Shown here piece by piece: positions 37,249 to 46,389 of a stretch of 64,000 bases of DNA. Each line of letters begins with the position of its first letter. The stretch's first letter is position 1. The stretch covers positions 434,001 to 498,000 of the forward strand of contig JALCKY010000001.1 in the NCBI GenBank assembly GCA_022647575.1. The letters run 5' to 3'. The translations under genes and the position numbers were made by a program. Below the pieces are notes generated by a model. The model did no database searches. It worked only from the letters and a program-made list of their open reading frames with translations, and was not told the origin of the DNA. This stretch comes from Lachnospiraceae bacterium. GTDB taxonomy: Bacteria; Bacillota; Clostridia; Lachnospirales; Lachnospiraceae.

Positions 37249-38196
37249 TCAGGAAGATGAATCCGCTGACTGGATCAGATCGGTATTGCTTTCATACAGT
37301 TTGTTGAGATTCATATGCTCTCCGAACGTGACGTCCGTTTTTCCGTCAACAGAGAACTGCACCTGACGTACATCGCAGTTGGCTGTCAGGGAATCGACGA
37401 TTGCGTAGATGGGAAGAGCTTCATTGATGTTCAGAGACGTATTCAGGAACTCGCTGCTGAGGTTTACATAACAGATCCCATCGGAGGTGGAAACGCCGAT
37501 GATCTGCGTATCCGAAGAAATCACGGCACCGTTTCCCTCGACCTTCGGTCCCGCAATCAGGCGTTCCATGATGGCCCATTCGAGCGGTTTGTTGCTGCTG
37601 TAATAAATGGATCTGGTTTCCCTGACGAGCATGTCTCCTGCCGAATCGGCGAAATACAGATCGATATCGGCATGCTGGTAGGAATTAATCTGGCGTCCGG
37701 TATTCTCGATAAAGGAATCCGCATTCATGAGGCCGACCTTTTCATCCTTCTCATCAAGAAGCGGCGAGCCTTCCACGGTAAATTCCACATAGCTGATTCC
37801 CTCGATCTGTACCATCGTCCGTACGATTCCGGCTCTGGCAAGCACTTCGCGGGTCTTGCCCATGTTTTTGTAGGAAGCGGAAAAATCAAGATGCAGGACT
37901 CCTTTTTCGATGGCGGAAGAATTCACCTTCACATCATCGGGAAGCAGCTTCTCGAGGGAACTGTTGGCCGGTGCTTCCTGAAGCTTTGCAAGCAGCTCCG
38001 CTTCAATCTCTGACTGTTCCTGCTTCTGCGGCGTATACTGTACGGAGGTAATCCCCAGTTCATCTTTGTCCATATAATAGAGAACCGTCGCGGTGCTGAC
38101 GGTCTTTTCATCCGTACTTCCGCAGCCTGCCGCTGACAGTGCAAGGACAGCCGAAAGAAGGATTGCAAAGGCAGCATGAATTTTATGCATTTTCAT
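37249..38196 (-). CDS. GerMN-domain lipoprotein
   Basis: 315 residues. The signal peptide ends in the lipobox LSAAGCGS, so it should be lipid-anchored outside the membrane. Two GerMN repeats follow (about 50-160 and 190-300), with VLHLDFSASYKNM and ICYVNLSSEFLNT as the matching core strands. GerM-type proteins are known from sporulation and wall biology; downstream of walK in Clostridia such a lipoprotein takes the place of YycH/YycI. It overlaps the walK stop by 4 bases. Starts at 38196 and 38190 are both possible. Confidence 0.85.
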   Translation of the reverse strand: MKMHKIHAAFAILLSAVLALSAAGCGSTDEKTVSTATVLYYMDKDELGITSVQYTPQKQEQSEIEAELLAKLQEAPANSSLEKLLPDDVKVNSSAIEKGVLHLDFSASYKNMGKTREVLARAGIVRTMVQIEGISYVEFTVEGSPLLDEKDEKVGLMNADSFIENTGRQINSYQHADIDLYFADSAGDMLVRETRSIYYSSNKPLEWAIMERLIAGPKVEGNGAVISSDTQIIGVSTSDGICYVNLSSEFLNTSLNINEALPIYAIVDSLTANCDVRQVQFSVDGKTDVTFGEHMNLNKLYESNTDLIQSADSSS

Positions 38197-39704
38197 TGTC
38201 CGCCTCCTACGCTCTGATGCGCCAGCGGAATCCTGACGGCAAAAGTCGTACCCTCTTTGAGCTTGCTTGTGACTTTAATGGAACCCCTGTGCAGAAGAAC
38301 GGCACGGCGCGTAATCGCCAGGCCCAGTCCGGTGCCTTCGATTTCAGTTGAATGCGACTTGTCAACCCGGTAGAATCTTTCAAAAATATGCTCCTGCTCA
38401 TCTTCCGGTATGCCGATGCCGGAATCCGAAACCGAAACATAGAAGAATTTATGGTCGGCCTTCAGGGTCACGCGCACCCAGCCGCCGTCCAGATTATACT
38501 TGATGGCATTTTCAATCAGGTTGGAAAAAGCAAGAGAAAGCTTGATCTCATCCACTTCCGCCGTAACCGTGCTGTTGCTGTCCAGCAGAAGCTCAATGTT
38601 GCGCTTGGCGGCAATCGGCTGCAGGCGCTTGATCGTCTGTTCAAGCATCGCACCGATATCGACTTTTGCGATTTCCAGCGTCGAGGCTTTCCGGTCCATC
38701 CTGACCATGGACAGCAGGTCCTGGATGATCTTGTTCTCGCGGTCGATTTCTGCCGACAGATCCTGCATGAATTCGCGGTAAACTTCGACCGGTACATTTT
38801 CCTGACTGTTCAGGGAATCCGCCAAGACCTTCATGGAGGTCATCGGGGTCTTCAGTTCATGGGAAACGTTGGAAACAAATTCGTTCCGGGAATTGTCGAC
38901 CGTCTTGACGCGCGTCAGCATCTTGTTGAAGGCATCCGTGATCTGTTCCGTCTCCGTATAATCCGGGACGGAAATCCTCTCCTCCTCGTATCCGTCCGTC
39001 ACGTCCTCAATGGCTCTCGTGACCGTGCGGAAAGGCTTGACAAGAATGCCCGCCAGGAAATACCCGATGATAAAGACCAGAAGGCTGATGATGATAATGA
39101 CCAGCAGTCCTTCATTTTCAAGGATGCGGACATTCTGATCGATTTCATTCGTCGACACCGAAGCCAACATGACGCCTTCGATGACCTTGGTATCCGGATC
39201 CTGGATCGGCACGACAATCTGGATGTAATTGTTGTCGCTGTCATAGAGCGTCGTTCCGCCGTTGCCGTTCGCGCAGGAAATGATGTCCCGTGAAACGGAA
39301 GTCTTTCCCGTGTCGAGATCATAGGTGTCCTTGACGACCTTGTAGTCGGAATCGACAATCACGATCCTGCCGCTGTAGATATTGGAGAGCAGTGCAAGTT
39401 CGCTGTTGATGACATCGTTATTGGTATTGCTGACATATTTTTCCGTGACAAGCGTATTGCAGAGGATATCGCACTGGTTTTTTACATTGATGCTGCGCAG
39501 AGAAACTGCACGGTCAACGTAGCCCCTGACAACGACCGTTGCCGCAATGACGCTCGGAACAATTCCGATCAGGATCAGGATGATCATGATCCGGAATCGG
39601 AGGCTTCGGAAAAATTTTAATTTGCTTTTCAGCTTTTCTCTGGAAATAATCGCTCTTCCCCTGACATTTCTGCGGCCGCCGGCCGCCTTTTTAGAATCTG
39701 CCAA
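38193..39704 (-). CDS. walK: WalK-like sensor histidine kinase
   Basis: About 503 residues. A basic N-terminus, helix 1 (~38-60), an extracytoplasmic sensor of Cache/PDC type (~65-195), helix 2 (~200-222), a HAMP linker, HisKA with the phospho-His in NVSHELKTPMTS near residue 281, and an ATPase (NAIKYN, DSGIGIPEDEQEHIFERFYR, GTGLGLAI). No PAS domain is visible after HAMP. The first in-frame start is TTG at 39704 without a good ribosome site, so the exact start is uncertain. It normally pairs with WalR to control wall hydrolases. Here the regulator gene lies upstream on the same strand, but a plus-strand gene intervenes. Confidence 0.85.
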   Translation of the reverse strand: MADSKKAAGGRRNVRGRAIISREKLKSKLKFFRSLRFRIMIILILIGIVPSVIAATVVVRGYVDRAVSLRSINVKNQCDILCNTLVTEKYVSNTNNDVINSELALLSNIYSGRIVIVDSDYKVVKDTYDLDTGKTSVSRDIISCANGNGGTTLYDSDNNYIQIVVPIQDPDTKVIEGVMLASVSTNEIDQNVRILENEGLLVIIIISLLVFIIGYFLAGILVKPFRTVTRAIEDVTDGYEEERISVPDYTETEQITDAFNKMLTRVKTVDNSRNEFVSNVSHELKTPMTSMKVLADSLNSQENVPVEVYREFMQDLSAEIDRENKIIQDLLSMVRMDRKASTLEIAKVDIGAMLEQTIKRLQPIAAKRNIELLLDSNSTVTAEVDEIKLSLAFSNLIENAIKYNLDGGWVRVTLKADHKFFYVSVSDSGIGIPEDEQEHIFERFYRVDKSHSTEIEGTGLGLAITRRAVLLHRGSIKVTSKLKEGTTFAVRIPLAHQSVGGGQ

Positions 39705-39877
39705 AATGCAGCACGCGTTTCCGGTGTCTGCACTGTTTTATTTTACACTATTTTCATATTATTTGTTGTTAATTTGTTGCAGATTTTATGTTATGCTTTA
39801 CGCGTATCCCAAATCGAACAGCAGAGCGCATCCCGGTCATCGGGAAAGCTGCCTGAAAAATAGGACGGAGGCAAAAA

Positions 39878-40144
39878 ATGGAAAAAAAGGATCAGCTTCA
39901 GAACCATAAAATCAGCGACGATGAGCTGGAAGACATCGCCGGCGGACAGTGCAGCATTTCCGATACGGTGTACCGTCCCGGATCCTCAAGTCCGAAGCTG
40001 AGTACGGCTCTTTATCACGGCGAAGACATTTCTACCAGCGACCTGGTCGGCCGGAATCGCGGAACCGCCGGCTACGTTTCAACAAAGACTGCAGCCAAGA
40101 AAAAGAAAATCGTTTTGAACGGAGACAATTCAACCAGCCTCTGA
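39878..40144 (+). CDS. Small secreted-peptide precursor with double-glycine leader (putative RiPP/bacteriocin-like)
   Basis: 88 residues. The N-terminus has an acidic leader ending in a double glycine: SDDELEDIAGG (Gly22-Gly23), then Gln24-Cys25. This ELxxIxGG form is the recognition and cleavage site of C39-peptidase ABC exporters. The remaining 65 residues are rich in Ser and Thr, have a single Cys, no long hydrophobic stretch, and a KKKK patch near the end. GGAGG lies 6 bases before the ATG and a strong terminator follows, so this is a real single-gene unit. A weak promoter (TTGTTG-18-TATGTT, 39763-39792) precedes it. It lies antisense between walR and walK. No transporter or modifying enzyme is in the window, so the product type is inferred from the leader only. 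Confidence 0.7.
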   Translation: MEKKDQLQNHKISDDELEDIAGGQCSISDTVYRPGSSSPKLSTALYHGEDISTSDLVGRNRGTAGYVSTKTAAKKKKIVLNGDNSTSL

Positions 40145-40173
40145 TGCATCTGATTCTTTTGCGCTGAACACAG

Positions 40174-40207
40174 GAAGAAGCATCCCGCAGGATGCTTCTT
40201 CTTTTTT
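40174..40207 (+). terminator. Rho-independent terminator of the double-glycine peptide gene
   Basis: Perfect 12-base stem GAAGAAGCATCC / GGATGCTTCTTC with a 4-base loop, followed by six T on the plus strand. It ends 26 bases short of the walR stop. On the minus strand no T-run follows the stem, so it should not stop walR transcripts efficiently. Confidence 0.9.
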
Positions 40208-40233
40208 CAGGCATTTTTGATGTCAGGCAGATC

Positions 40234-40923
40234 TTATCCCTGGAAGTAGTACCCCACGCCCCACTTCGTGTGGACATATCTCGGCTCGGAAGGATTCTCC
40301 TCGATCTTCTCTCTCAGGCGGCGGATGTGGACATCGACCGTGCGGACATCGCCCGGATATTCATATCCCCAGATGAGATTGAGCAGGTTCTCCCTGCTGT
40401 AGACTTTGTTCGGGTTGAACACCAGAAGCTCCAGCACATCGAACTCCTTGGCCGTCAGGTTGATTTCCTTTCCGTTCACATAGACGCGGCGGCTTTCGCA
40501 GTCCAGCTTGAGCCCGTCGATCTCAACGACTTTTGCATTCTGCTTGTCTGCCGAAGGCTGCTTTGCCCGGCGGAGAATCGCCTTGATCCTGGCCTTGACT
40601 TCCAGAATGTTGAACGGCTTGGTGATATAGTCATCCGCTCCGTATTCCAGTCCCATGATCTTGTCCATGTCCTCGCCCTTGGCCGTCAGCATGATGATCG
40701 GCACGTTGGAAAATTCGCGGATCTGCTGGCAGACTTCCAGTCCGGACATCTTCGGAAGCATCAGGTCCAGAAGGATGATATCGTATTCCGTTTCCTTGGC
40801 GAGCTGAAGCGCTTCCTCTCCGTCATAAGCGCAGGTGACTTCCATGTCATCCTGCTCCAGGCTGAAGCGGATTCCCTTAACGATCAGTTTCTCATCATCG
40901 ACTACCAGGACCTTATTTGCCAT
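40234..40923 (-). CDS. walR: WalR-like response regulator (OmpR type)
   Basis: 229 residues. The receiver domain has D9/D10 and phospho-acceptor Asp53 (IILLDLMLPKMSG), and the winged helix carries LTAKEFDVLELLVFNPNKVYSRENLL and VDVHIRRLREKIEENPSEPRYVHTKWGVGYYF, which is very close to WalR/VicR. It controls wall-turnover genes. It starts 40 bases after comEA, with AAGGAG upstream. walK follows only after 529 bases that contain the opposite-strand peptide gene. Confidence 0.9.
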   Translation of the reverse strand: MANKVLVVDDEKLIVKGIRFSLEQDDMEVTCAYDGEEALQLAKETEYDIILLDLMLPKMSGLEVCQQIREFSNVPIIMLTAKGEDMDKIMGLEYGADDYITKPFNILEVKARIKAILRRAKQPSADKQNAKVVEIDGLKLDCESRRVYVNGKEINLTAKEFDVLELLVFNPNKVYSRENLLNLIWGYEYPGDVRTVDVHIRRLREKIEENPSEPRYVHTKWGVGYYFQG

Positions 40924-40963
40924 CTTTTTCTCCTTGACGGACTTGCCTGCCCTGCTGTCAGGC

Positions 40964-41599
40964 TCAGCCTACCGTTATCTGATCTTTAATCTTTTCGAAA
41001 GTTCCCTGTCCGATTCCGGCCACCTTCGTAATTTCCTCAATGGTACGGAACGCTCCGTTCGTGTCACGATAATCGACAATGGCCGCAGCCTTCGTCGCCC
41101 CGATTCCCGAAAGAGTCTGAAGGACCGTTTCATCCGCAGTATTGATATTGACCTGGGTTCCTGCCCCGCCTGCGGAAATGCTGCTTCCTGCCGGCACCGC
41201 TTCTGCTTCCTCTTTTGTCAGGACCGTAATCTGTTCCCCGTCGGCCAGCAGCTTTGCCTGGTTCGTCGTCGTCAGATCCGCGTCCGCCGTCAGGCCGCCT
41301 GCTTTTTCAATCGCATCGCAGACCCTGGAATTTCCCGGGAGCTCATAGACGCCCGGTACATTCACGGCACCGCACACATAGACGTAGATTTTCTCCGGTG
41401 CCGCAGCCGGGCTGTCCGGATTCTCTGCAGAATCCCGTTCCGCTGCCGCAGAAGTATCTGACGGAAAGGAATCCTCCGTCCCGGCAGATTCTTCCTCCTG
41501 ACCGGTCAGAACCGATTCCGTCACAGACGGCGTACAGCCGCCTAAAAACAGGAAAGCCATGGCCAGGAGAGCCATGGTTCCGATAACCCTCTTTTTCAT
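40964..41599 (-). CDS. comEA: ComEA-like DNA-binding lipoprotein
   Basis: 211 residues. A signal peptide with lipobox LFLGGCTP suggests lipid anchoring, unlike the transmembrane anchor of Bacillus ComEA. An acidic Ser/Ala-rich linker leads to an SLBB domain (YVCGAVNVPGVYELPGNSRV near 70-90) and a C-terminal double helix-hairpin-helix (VNINTADETVLQTLSGIGATKAAAIVDYR near 150-178). It binds incoming DNA and passes it to ComEC. It has its own promoter at 41670-41698 and reads into walR. Confidence 0.9.
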   Translation of the reverse strand: MKKRVIGTMALLAMAFLFLGGCTPSVTESVLTGQEEESAGTEDSFPSDTSAAAERDSAENPDSPAAAPEKIYVYVCGAVNVPGVYELPGNSRVCDAIEKAGGLTADADLTTTNQAKLLADGEQITVLTKEEAEAVPAGSSISAGGAGTQVNINTADETVLQTLSGIGATKAAAIVDYRDTNGAFRTIEEITKVAGIGQGTFEKIKDQITVG

Positions 41600-41669
41600 C
41601 GTGCACTTCCCTTCCGAAAGAAATCAAAGGGACTCTCCGGGCATAAAAACCCCGTCTGTGCACAGTTCT

Positions 41670-41698
41670 ATTCTAGCGAATCCTCTGCGGATTTACAA
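41670..41698 (-). promoter_or_regulatory. Sigma-A promoter of comEA (and possibly walR)
   Basis: Minus strand TTGTAA (41693-41698), 17 bases, TAGAAT (41670-41675). It lies directly downstream of the argD stop, so it separates the arginine unit from comEA-walR. Confidence 0.75.
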
Positions 41699-41705
41699 GC
41701 CCCAT

Positions 41706-42902
41706 TTAGGCTTCGAAGCACGCATCCAGGATTCCGGCCGCCAGATCGATCTCCTCTTTTTTGATGACGAGCGGCGGTACAAGACGGACCACATTGGAGC
41801 CCGCGGAAAGGATCAGCAGTCCCCTCTCTCTGGCTTTTGCGATGATGTCCCCGACCCTGACGCTCTCATCCAGCTCCAGTCCGCGGATCAGGCCGAGACC
41901 CCGGTGCTCTTTGATGCAGGAATGCTTTTCCGCCAGCGCATCCAGCTTCTCCTTCAGGTATTCTCCGCTCTCCTTCGCCCTGTCCACGATCTTTTCCGAT
42001 TCATAGAGTTTAAAGACTTCTGAAACCGCCGCGCAGGCAAACGGATTGCCGCCGTAGGTCGAGCCATGGTCTCCCGGCACCAGAGAATGGGCCGCCGCCT
42101 TTTCATTGAGGAGGAATGCCCCGACCGGCACTCCGCAGCCGAGGGCTTTCGCCGCCGTCATGATGTCCGGCTTCACGCCGTACTGCTGCCATGCCCAGAA
42201 GCTTCCGGTGCGCCCCATGCCGCACTGGATCTCATCGAGGATCAGAAGCATGTCGTGTTCGTCGCACAGGGCGCGCACGCCCTCCAGGAATTCCTTCTCC
42301 GCCGGGTAGATGCCTCCTTCTCCCTGGACGGTCTCCATGATGACGGCGCATGTTTTGTCGCTGATCTGCGACTTCACGCTTTCCAGATCATTGAAATCCG
42401 CAAACTTCACGCCGCCCATCAGGGGACGGAACGCTGCCTGATAATGATCATTCCCGGTCACGGAAAGAGCTCCGATGGTCCTCCCGTGGAAGCTGTTCTT
42501 CATCGCGATGATTTCGTGATCCGCCGTGCCGTCCCGGTCGTAGGCATATTTCCGGGCTGCCTTCAGAGCCCCTTCAATTGCTTCCGTTCCGCTGTTCGTA
42601 AAGAAGATTTTTGACATCTCCGCCGATGTGACAGCGGCTTTGGCCGCTTCGGCAAGCGGGACATGATAATAAAGGTTCGAAGTGTGGATGACCCTGTCGA
42701 TCTGTGCCTTCAGCGCTTCATCGAAGCCCGGGAAATGATAGCCGAGCGCGAACACCGCGATGCCGGCACCGAAATCGAGGTACTTCTTCCCGTCGGTATC
42801 GTAGACGAAATCTCCTTCCCCTTTTTCAATCACGATCGGAAAGCGGTTATACGTATGCAGGACATACTGTTCCGTCTGCTGCTTGATTTCTTCTGTCGTC
42901 AT
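41706..42902 (-). CDS. argD: Acetylornithine aminotransferase
   Basis: 398 residues, class III PLP aminotransferase. Conserved segments: [18 protein letters not shown] near 103, [20 protein letters not shown] near 218, and the PLP lysine in [16 protein letters not shown] near 250. It converts N-acetylglutamate semialdehyde to N-acetylornithine. It is the last gene of argCJBD and overlaps argB by 4 bases. Confidence 0.95.
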   Translation of the reverse strand: MTTEEIKQQTEQYVLHTYNRFPIVIEKGEGDFVYDTDGKKYLDFGAGIAVFALGYHFPGFDEALKAQIDRVIHTSNLYYHVPLAEAAKAAVTSAEMSKIFFTNSGTEAIEGALKAARKYAYDRDGTADHEIIAMKNSFHGRTIGALSVTGNDHYQAAFRPLMGGVKFADFNDLESVKSQISDKTCAVIMETVQGEGGIYPAEKEFLEGVRALCDEHDMLLILDEIQCGMGRTGSFWAWQQYGVKPDIMTAAKALGCGVPVGAFLLNEKAAAHSLVPGDHGSTYGGNPFACAAVSEVFKLYESEKIVDRAKESGEYLKEKLDALAEKHSCIKEHRGLGLIRGLELDESVRVGDIIAKARERGLLILSAGSNVVRLVPPLVIKKEEIDLAAGILDACFEA

Positions 42903-43792
42903 GCCTGTTCCTCCCCGTCGGAAACGATCTCGGTTCCGATTCCCCTGTTCGTGAAAAATTCCAGAAGCAGGCAGTGTGCGATTCTGCCGTCCAGAATATG
43001 TACTTTTGATACGCCCGTCTTCAGGGCGGAAATGCAGTTCTGAAGCTTCGGCAGCATGCCGCCGCCTGCATTTCCCTCCGCGATGAAGTTCTCGGCTTCC
43101 GTCACGGTCAGTCTGGAAATCAGCGTCGTCGGATCAAGCGGATCCCGGTAGACGCCTTCGATATCCGAAAGGAACGCCAGCTTTTCCGCGCCGACGGCTG
43201 TCGCGATGGCGCAGGCCGCGTCATCTGCATTGATGTTGTAGGATTTAAAATCCGTCTTTCCCAGGCCGATCGGGCAGATGACCGGAACGAAGTCACGGTC
43301 AATCAGCGTATCAATGAGTTCCGTCCCGACCTCCCGGACTTCGCCGACGTAGCCCAGATCTTTCCCGTCGCCGAACTCTTTCTTCTCGACCAGCATCGTG
43401 CCTCCGTCTTTCCCGGAAATGCCGGCGGCCTTGACGCCGTTGCTTTCCATGTACTGAACAAGACCTTTGTTGACTTTATTGAGGACCATCTCGGCGATCT
43501 CCATCGTCTTGTCATCCGTCACGCGCATGCCGTTGACGAACTCCGGCGTCTCGCCCGACATCCTGACCCATTTGCTGATTTCCTTTCCTCCGCCGTGCAC
43601 GATGATCGGCTTCATGCCGATCAGCTTCAGGAGCGCGACATCCTGGATGACGCTCTTCTTCAGTTCCGAATCCGTCATCGCGGAACCGCCGTATTTGACG
43701 ACGATCTTCTTGCCGTTGAACTCGCGGATATAAGGAAGCGCCTCAATCAGCACATTCGCTTTTTCGATCCAGAGGTCCATGTTCTCGTTCAT
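42899..43792 (-). CDS. argB: N-acetylglutamate kinase
   Basis: 297 residues, amino-acid kinase fold. [13 protein letters not shown] near residue 25-37 binds ATP phosphates, and [15 protein letters not shown] near 58-72 binds substrate. The N-terminal helix of ~20 residues before the kinase core is the feature found in arginine-sensitive hexameric kinases, so feedback control by arginine is plausible. It lies between argJ and argD; the 89-base gap before it contains duplicated argJ 3' sequence. Confidence 0.95.
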   Translation of the reverse strand: MNENMDLWIEKANVLIEALPYIREFNGKKIVVKYGGSAMTDSELKKSVIQDVALLKLIGMKPIIVHGGGKEISKWVRMSGETPEFVNGMRVTDDKTMEIAEMVLNKVNKGLVQYMESNGVKAAGISGKDGGTMLVEKKEFGDGKDLGYVGEVREVGTELIDTLIDRDFVPVICPIGLGKTDFKSYNINADDAACAIATAVGAEKLAFLSDIEGVYRDPLDPTTLISRLTVTEAENFIAEGNAGGGMLPKLQNCISALKTGVSKVHILDGRIAHCLLLEFFTNRGIGTEIVSDGEEQA

Positions 43793-43821
43793 TTTATTCT
43801 TCTCCTGTTCTTCTGTTTCCT

Positions 43822-43909
43822 GTCGGAAACGGCAGCCGCTGATTTCCCAATTAAAAGCGGCAGTCTCCGCTGATTTCCAAATCAGGAACGGTAGTCCCCG
43901 TTGATTTCC
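43822..43909. repeat. Degenerate tandem copies of the argJ 3' end
   Basis: The last codons and stop of argJ (43881-43909) are followed by an imperfect copy at 43850-43878 (period 31) and a shorter one at about 43822-43847. Each contains GAAATCA-CGG-GACT-CCG read on the minus strand. In translation the repeated core is [23 protein letters not shown]. They fill most of the argJ-argB gap. Confidence 0.75.
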
Positions 43910-45168
43910 ACATATTTATGCGTCAGGTCGCATCCCCAAGCTGTCGCCGAGGCATCTCCCTCTTTCATGTCGCACGTTACCGTAACCGCACTTTCCGAAA
44001 GGATTTTCGTGGCCTCTTCCTCGCTGTAGTCCGTCGCGACTTCGTTCTTCACCAGGACCAGCCTGCCGGCTGCGCTCTCAATCGTCACATCGACTTTCTC
44101 CGGATCAAAATCAACGCCGGCATAGCCGAGGGCACAGAGAATCCGTCCCCAGTTGGCATCATGTCCGTACAGCGCCGCTTTCGTCAGGTTGGATGAGACA
44201 ACCGAACGCGCCAGGATCTTGGCATCCCCGTGGGTCCTTGCACCTGTCACTTTCACTTCCAGCATCGCCGTCGCGCCTTCCCCGTCGGCGGCCATTTTTT
44301 TGGCCAGCGCTTCGTTGACCGCATGCAGCGCCTCGCAGAAGGTCTCGTAATCGGCGCCCTTTTCCGTAATGGTTTTATTTCCCGCAAGCCCGTTGGCCAA
44401 AAGCAGGCAGGTATCGTTGGTCGATGTATCTCCGTCAACGGAAATCATGTTATAGGTTTCCTGAATATCCTCGGAAAGCGCTTCCTGCAGAAGTTCACGC
44501 GAAATGGAAATGTCCGTCGTGACAAAAGCCAGCATCGTGCACATATTCGGATGGATCATTCCCGAGCCCTTGGACATTCCGCCGATGGTCGCTTCCGTTC
44601 CGTCGGAAAGAGTGAAGGAAAAGGCCTTCTCCTTGCATTTGGTATCCGTCGTCATGATGGCACAGGCTGCCTGCATGCCGGATTCCGGAGAACCTTCGGC
44701 ATGGCGGCTCATGACTTCCGCGCCCCTGGCGATTTTATCGATCGGCAGCTGATAGCCGATGACGCCCGTCGAACAGACCAGGATGGATTCCGCCGGCACC
44801 GGCTTTCCGTCTGCATTGATGGCCGGCTTTCCGTCCTGCTCCGTCATGCGGAATTTCTCCAGACCCTTTGACGCAGCCTCGGCTGTCCTTAAGCAGGCGT
44901 CCAGGCCTTCTTTTCCGGTACAGGCATTGGCGATTCCCGAATTGATGACGACTGCCTGCGCGATGCCGTTCTTCTGAATCATTTCCCGGTCATAGATGAC
45001 CGGTGCCGCTTTGACGACGTTCGTGGTGAAAGTACCCGCCGCCGTGCAGGGGACGGTGCTCACCACCATTGCCATGTCCATGCTGCCGTCCTTCTTGATT
45101 CCGGCTGCGATGCCCGTCGCCAGAAAACCTTTTGCGGCTGTAACGCCGCCTTCAATTTCCTTTATCAT
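43882..45168 (-). CDS. argJ: Bifunctional ornithine acetyltransferase / N-acetylglutamate synthase
   Basis: 428 residues from the ATG at 45168 with GGAGG 8 bases upstream; a longer frame to 45237 would overlap argC. The autoprocessing site is in [16 protein letters not shown]: cleavage normally falls between Ala and the nucleophilic Thr, and here Cys precedes Thr. The oxyanion pair is in [11 protein letters not shown]. It recycles the acetyl group from acetylornithine to glutamate and may also use acetyl-CoA. It starts 25 bases after argC. Confidence 0.94.
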   Translation of the reverse strand: MIKEIEGGVTAAKGFLATGIAAGIKKDGSMDMAMVVSTVPCTAAGTFTTNVVKAAPVIYDREMIQKNGIAQAVVINSGIANACTGKEGLDACLRTAEAASKGLEKFRMTEQDGKPAINADGKPVPAESILVCSTGVIGYQLPIDKIARGAEVMSRHAEGSPESGMQAACAIMTTDTKCKEKAFSFTLSDGTEATIGGMSKGSGMIHPNMCTMLAFVTTDISISRELLQEALSEDIQETYNMISVDGDTSTNDTCLLLANGLAGNKTITEKGADYETFCEALHAVNEALAKKMAADGEGATAMLEVKVTGARTHGDAKILARSVVSSNLTKAALYGHDANWGRILCALGYAGVDFDPEKVDVTIESAAGRLVLVKNEVATDYSEEEATKILSESAVTVTCDMKEGDASATAWGCDLTHKYVEINGDYRS

Positions 45169-45193
45169 AGGAAATGCCTCCGTCTCTTTTTTT

Positions 45194-46234
45194 TCAGAAT
45201 GCCATCGGGACTCCGAGAAGTCCTTCGGTCTCTTCAAAGCCGAACATCAGGTTCATGTTCTGAACCGCCTGGCCGGCTGCACCTTTTACAAGATTGTCAA
45301 TTGCCCCCATCATAATGACGCGGTTCGTACGGCTGTCCGTCACGGCATTCACATCCGCATAATTGCTGCCCTTGACCCAGCGCGTTTCGGGTACCTTTCC
45401 CTCCGGAAGAACCCGTACGAATTTTTCCGACGAATAGGCTTTTTCATAGGCGACGCGGATCATGTCCTTCGTCACGTTTTCCTTCAGGGATGCATAAGCG
45501 GTCACCAGGATGCCCCGGTTCATCGGGACCAGATGCGGAGTGAACGTCAGAGTCAGTTCATGTCCCGCCGCATAGCCGAGCTGATCCTCGATTTCCGGCG
45601 TATGGCGGTGCGTCGTCACGCCGTAGGCCTTGATGGTCTCATTGACTTCGCAGTAAAGGTTCTGTACTTTCGCTCCCCTGCCCGCGCCCGTCGTTCCGGA
45701 CTTGGCATCAATGATCACCGTGTTCTCATCGATCAGTTTTTCCCGGATCAGCGGATAGATGCTCAGGATGGAACAGGTCGGGAAGCATCCGGGATTGGCG
45801 ATCAGCCTTGCTTTCCTGATCAGGCTCCGGTTGATTTCCGGCAGGCCGTAGACCGCCTCCGGAAGGAACTGCAGCGTCGGATGGTGGATGCCATACCATT
45901 TCTCATAGCGTTCCGCATCCTTGATCCGGAAGTCTGCTGAAAGATCAATGACCTTCGTTTTGGAAAGCAGGCTCTCCGTCATGGCGGAAGCGCAGAAGCC
46001 TTGCGGTGTCGCCGTGAAAATAACGTCCACGCTGTCTGCCAGTTTCTCCATATCTTCTCCCAGGCAGGTGTCTTTCACGATTTCAAACATGCTTCCGTAA
46101 AGATCCGCATACGGCTGTTCAATGTAGCTTTTGGAACCATACCACTTTATTTCTGTTTCCGGATGGTTCTGCAGAAGGCGGACGATTTCCGCGCCTGCAT
46201 ATCCCGTTGCTCCGATAATACCGGCTTTTATCAT
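45194..46234 (-). CDS. argC: N-acetyl-gamma-glutamyl-phosphate reductase
   Basis: 346 residues. NADP fold IIGATGYAGAEIVRLL at the N-terminus, catalytic Cys in IANPGCFPTCSIL near 150, and HRHTPEIEDQL near 208. It reduces N-acetylglutamyl phosphate in arginine synthesis. First gene of argCJBD, transcribed from a promoter embedded in ARG boxes and divergent from argG. AAAGGAGAG lies before the ATG. Confidence 0.95.
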   Translation of the reverse strand: MIKAGIIGATGYAGAEIVRLLQNHPETEIKWYGSKSYIEQPYADLYGSMFEIVKDTCLGEDMEKLADSVDVIFTATPQGFCASAMTESLLSKTKVIDLSADFRIKDAERYEKWYGIHHPTLQFLPEAVYGLPEINRSLIRKARLIANPGCFPTCSILSIYPLIREKLIDENTVIIDAKSGTTGAGRGAKVQNLYCEVNETIKAYGVTTHRHTPEIEDQLGYAAGHELTLTFTPHLVPMNRGILVTAYASLKENVTKDMIRVAYEKAYSSEKFVRVLPEGKVPETRWVKGSNYADVNAVTDSRTNRVIMMGAIDNLVKGAAGQAVQNMNLMFGFEETEGLLGVPMAF

Positions 46235-46251
46235 GGTTTCTCTCCTTTGAT

Positions 46252-46285
46252 TGCATAATTATACATATGTCGTGCATATTATGCA
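46252..46285 (-). promoter_or_regulatory. argC promoter overlapped by two ARG boxes
   Basis: Minus strand TTGCAT (46281-46286), 17 bases, consensus TATAAT (46258-46263). ARG-box palindromes TGCATAATTATACA (46252-46265) and TGCATATTATGCA (46273-46285) cover the -10 and -35. A bound ArgR/AhrC hexamer would block polymerase, the classical arginine repression mode. Confidence 0.8.
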
Positions 46286-46327
46286 AGGGCCATTTTCCAT
46301 TTTATCGCATATTTTCAAAAATAATGC

Positions 46328-46356
46328 TTGCATATTTTATGCATATGATGTATATT
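46328..46356 (+). promoter_or_regulatory. argG promoter overlapped by ARG boxes
   Basis: Plus strand TTGCAT (46328-46333), 17 bases, TATATT (46351-46356). It is overlapped by TGCATATTTTATGCA (46329-46343) and a weaker half-matched copy TGCATATGATGTATA (46340-46354). This gives argG and argC mirrored, equally blocked promoters. Confidence 0.78.
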
Positions 46357-46389
46357 AGTCCGCAGAAAACAGTTCAGGAGGATATCAGA

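Noticed and set aside
41706-42902. 4-aminobutyrate or ornithine aminotransferase instead of ArgD
   Set aside because: Overlap with argB and place in argCJBD favour acetylornithine aminotransferase.
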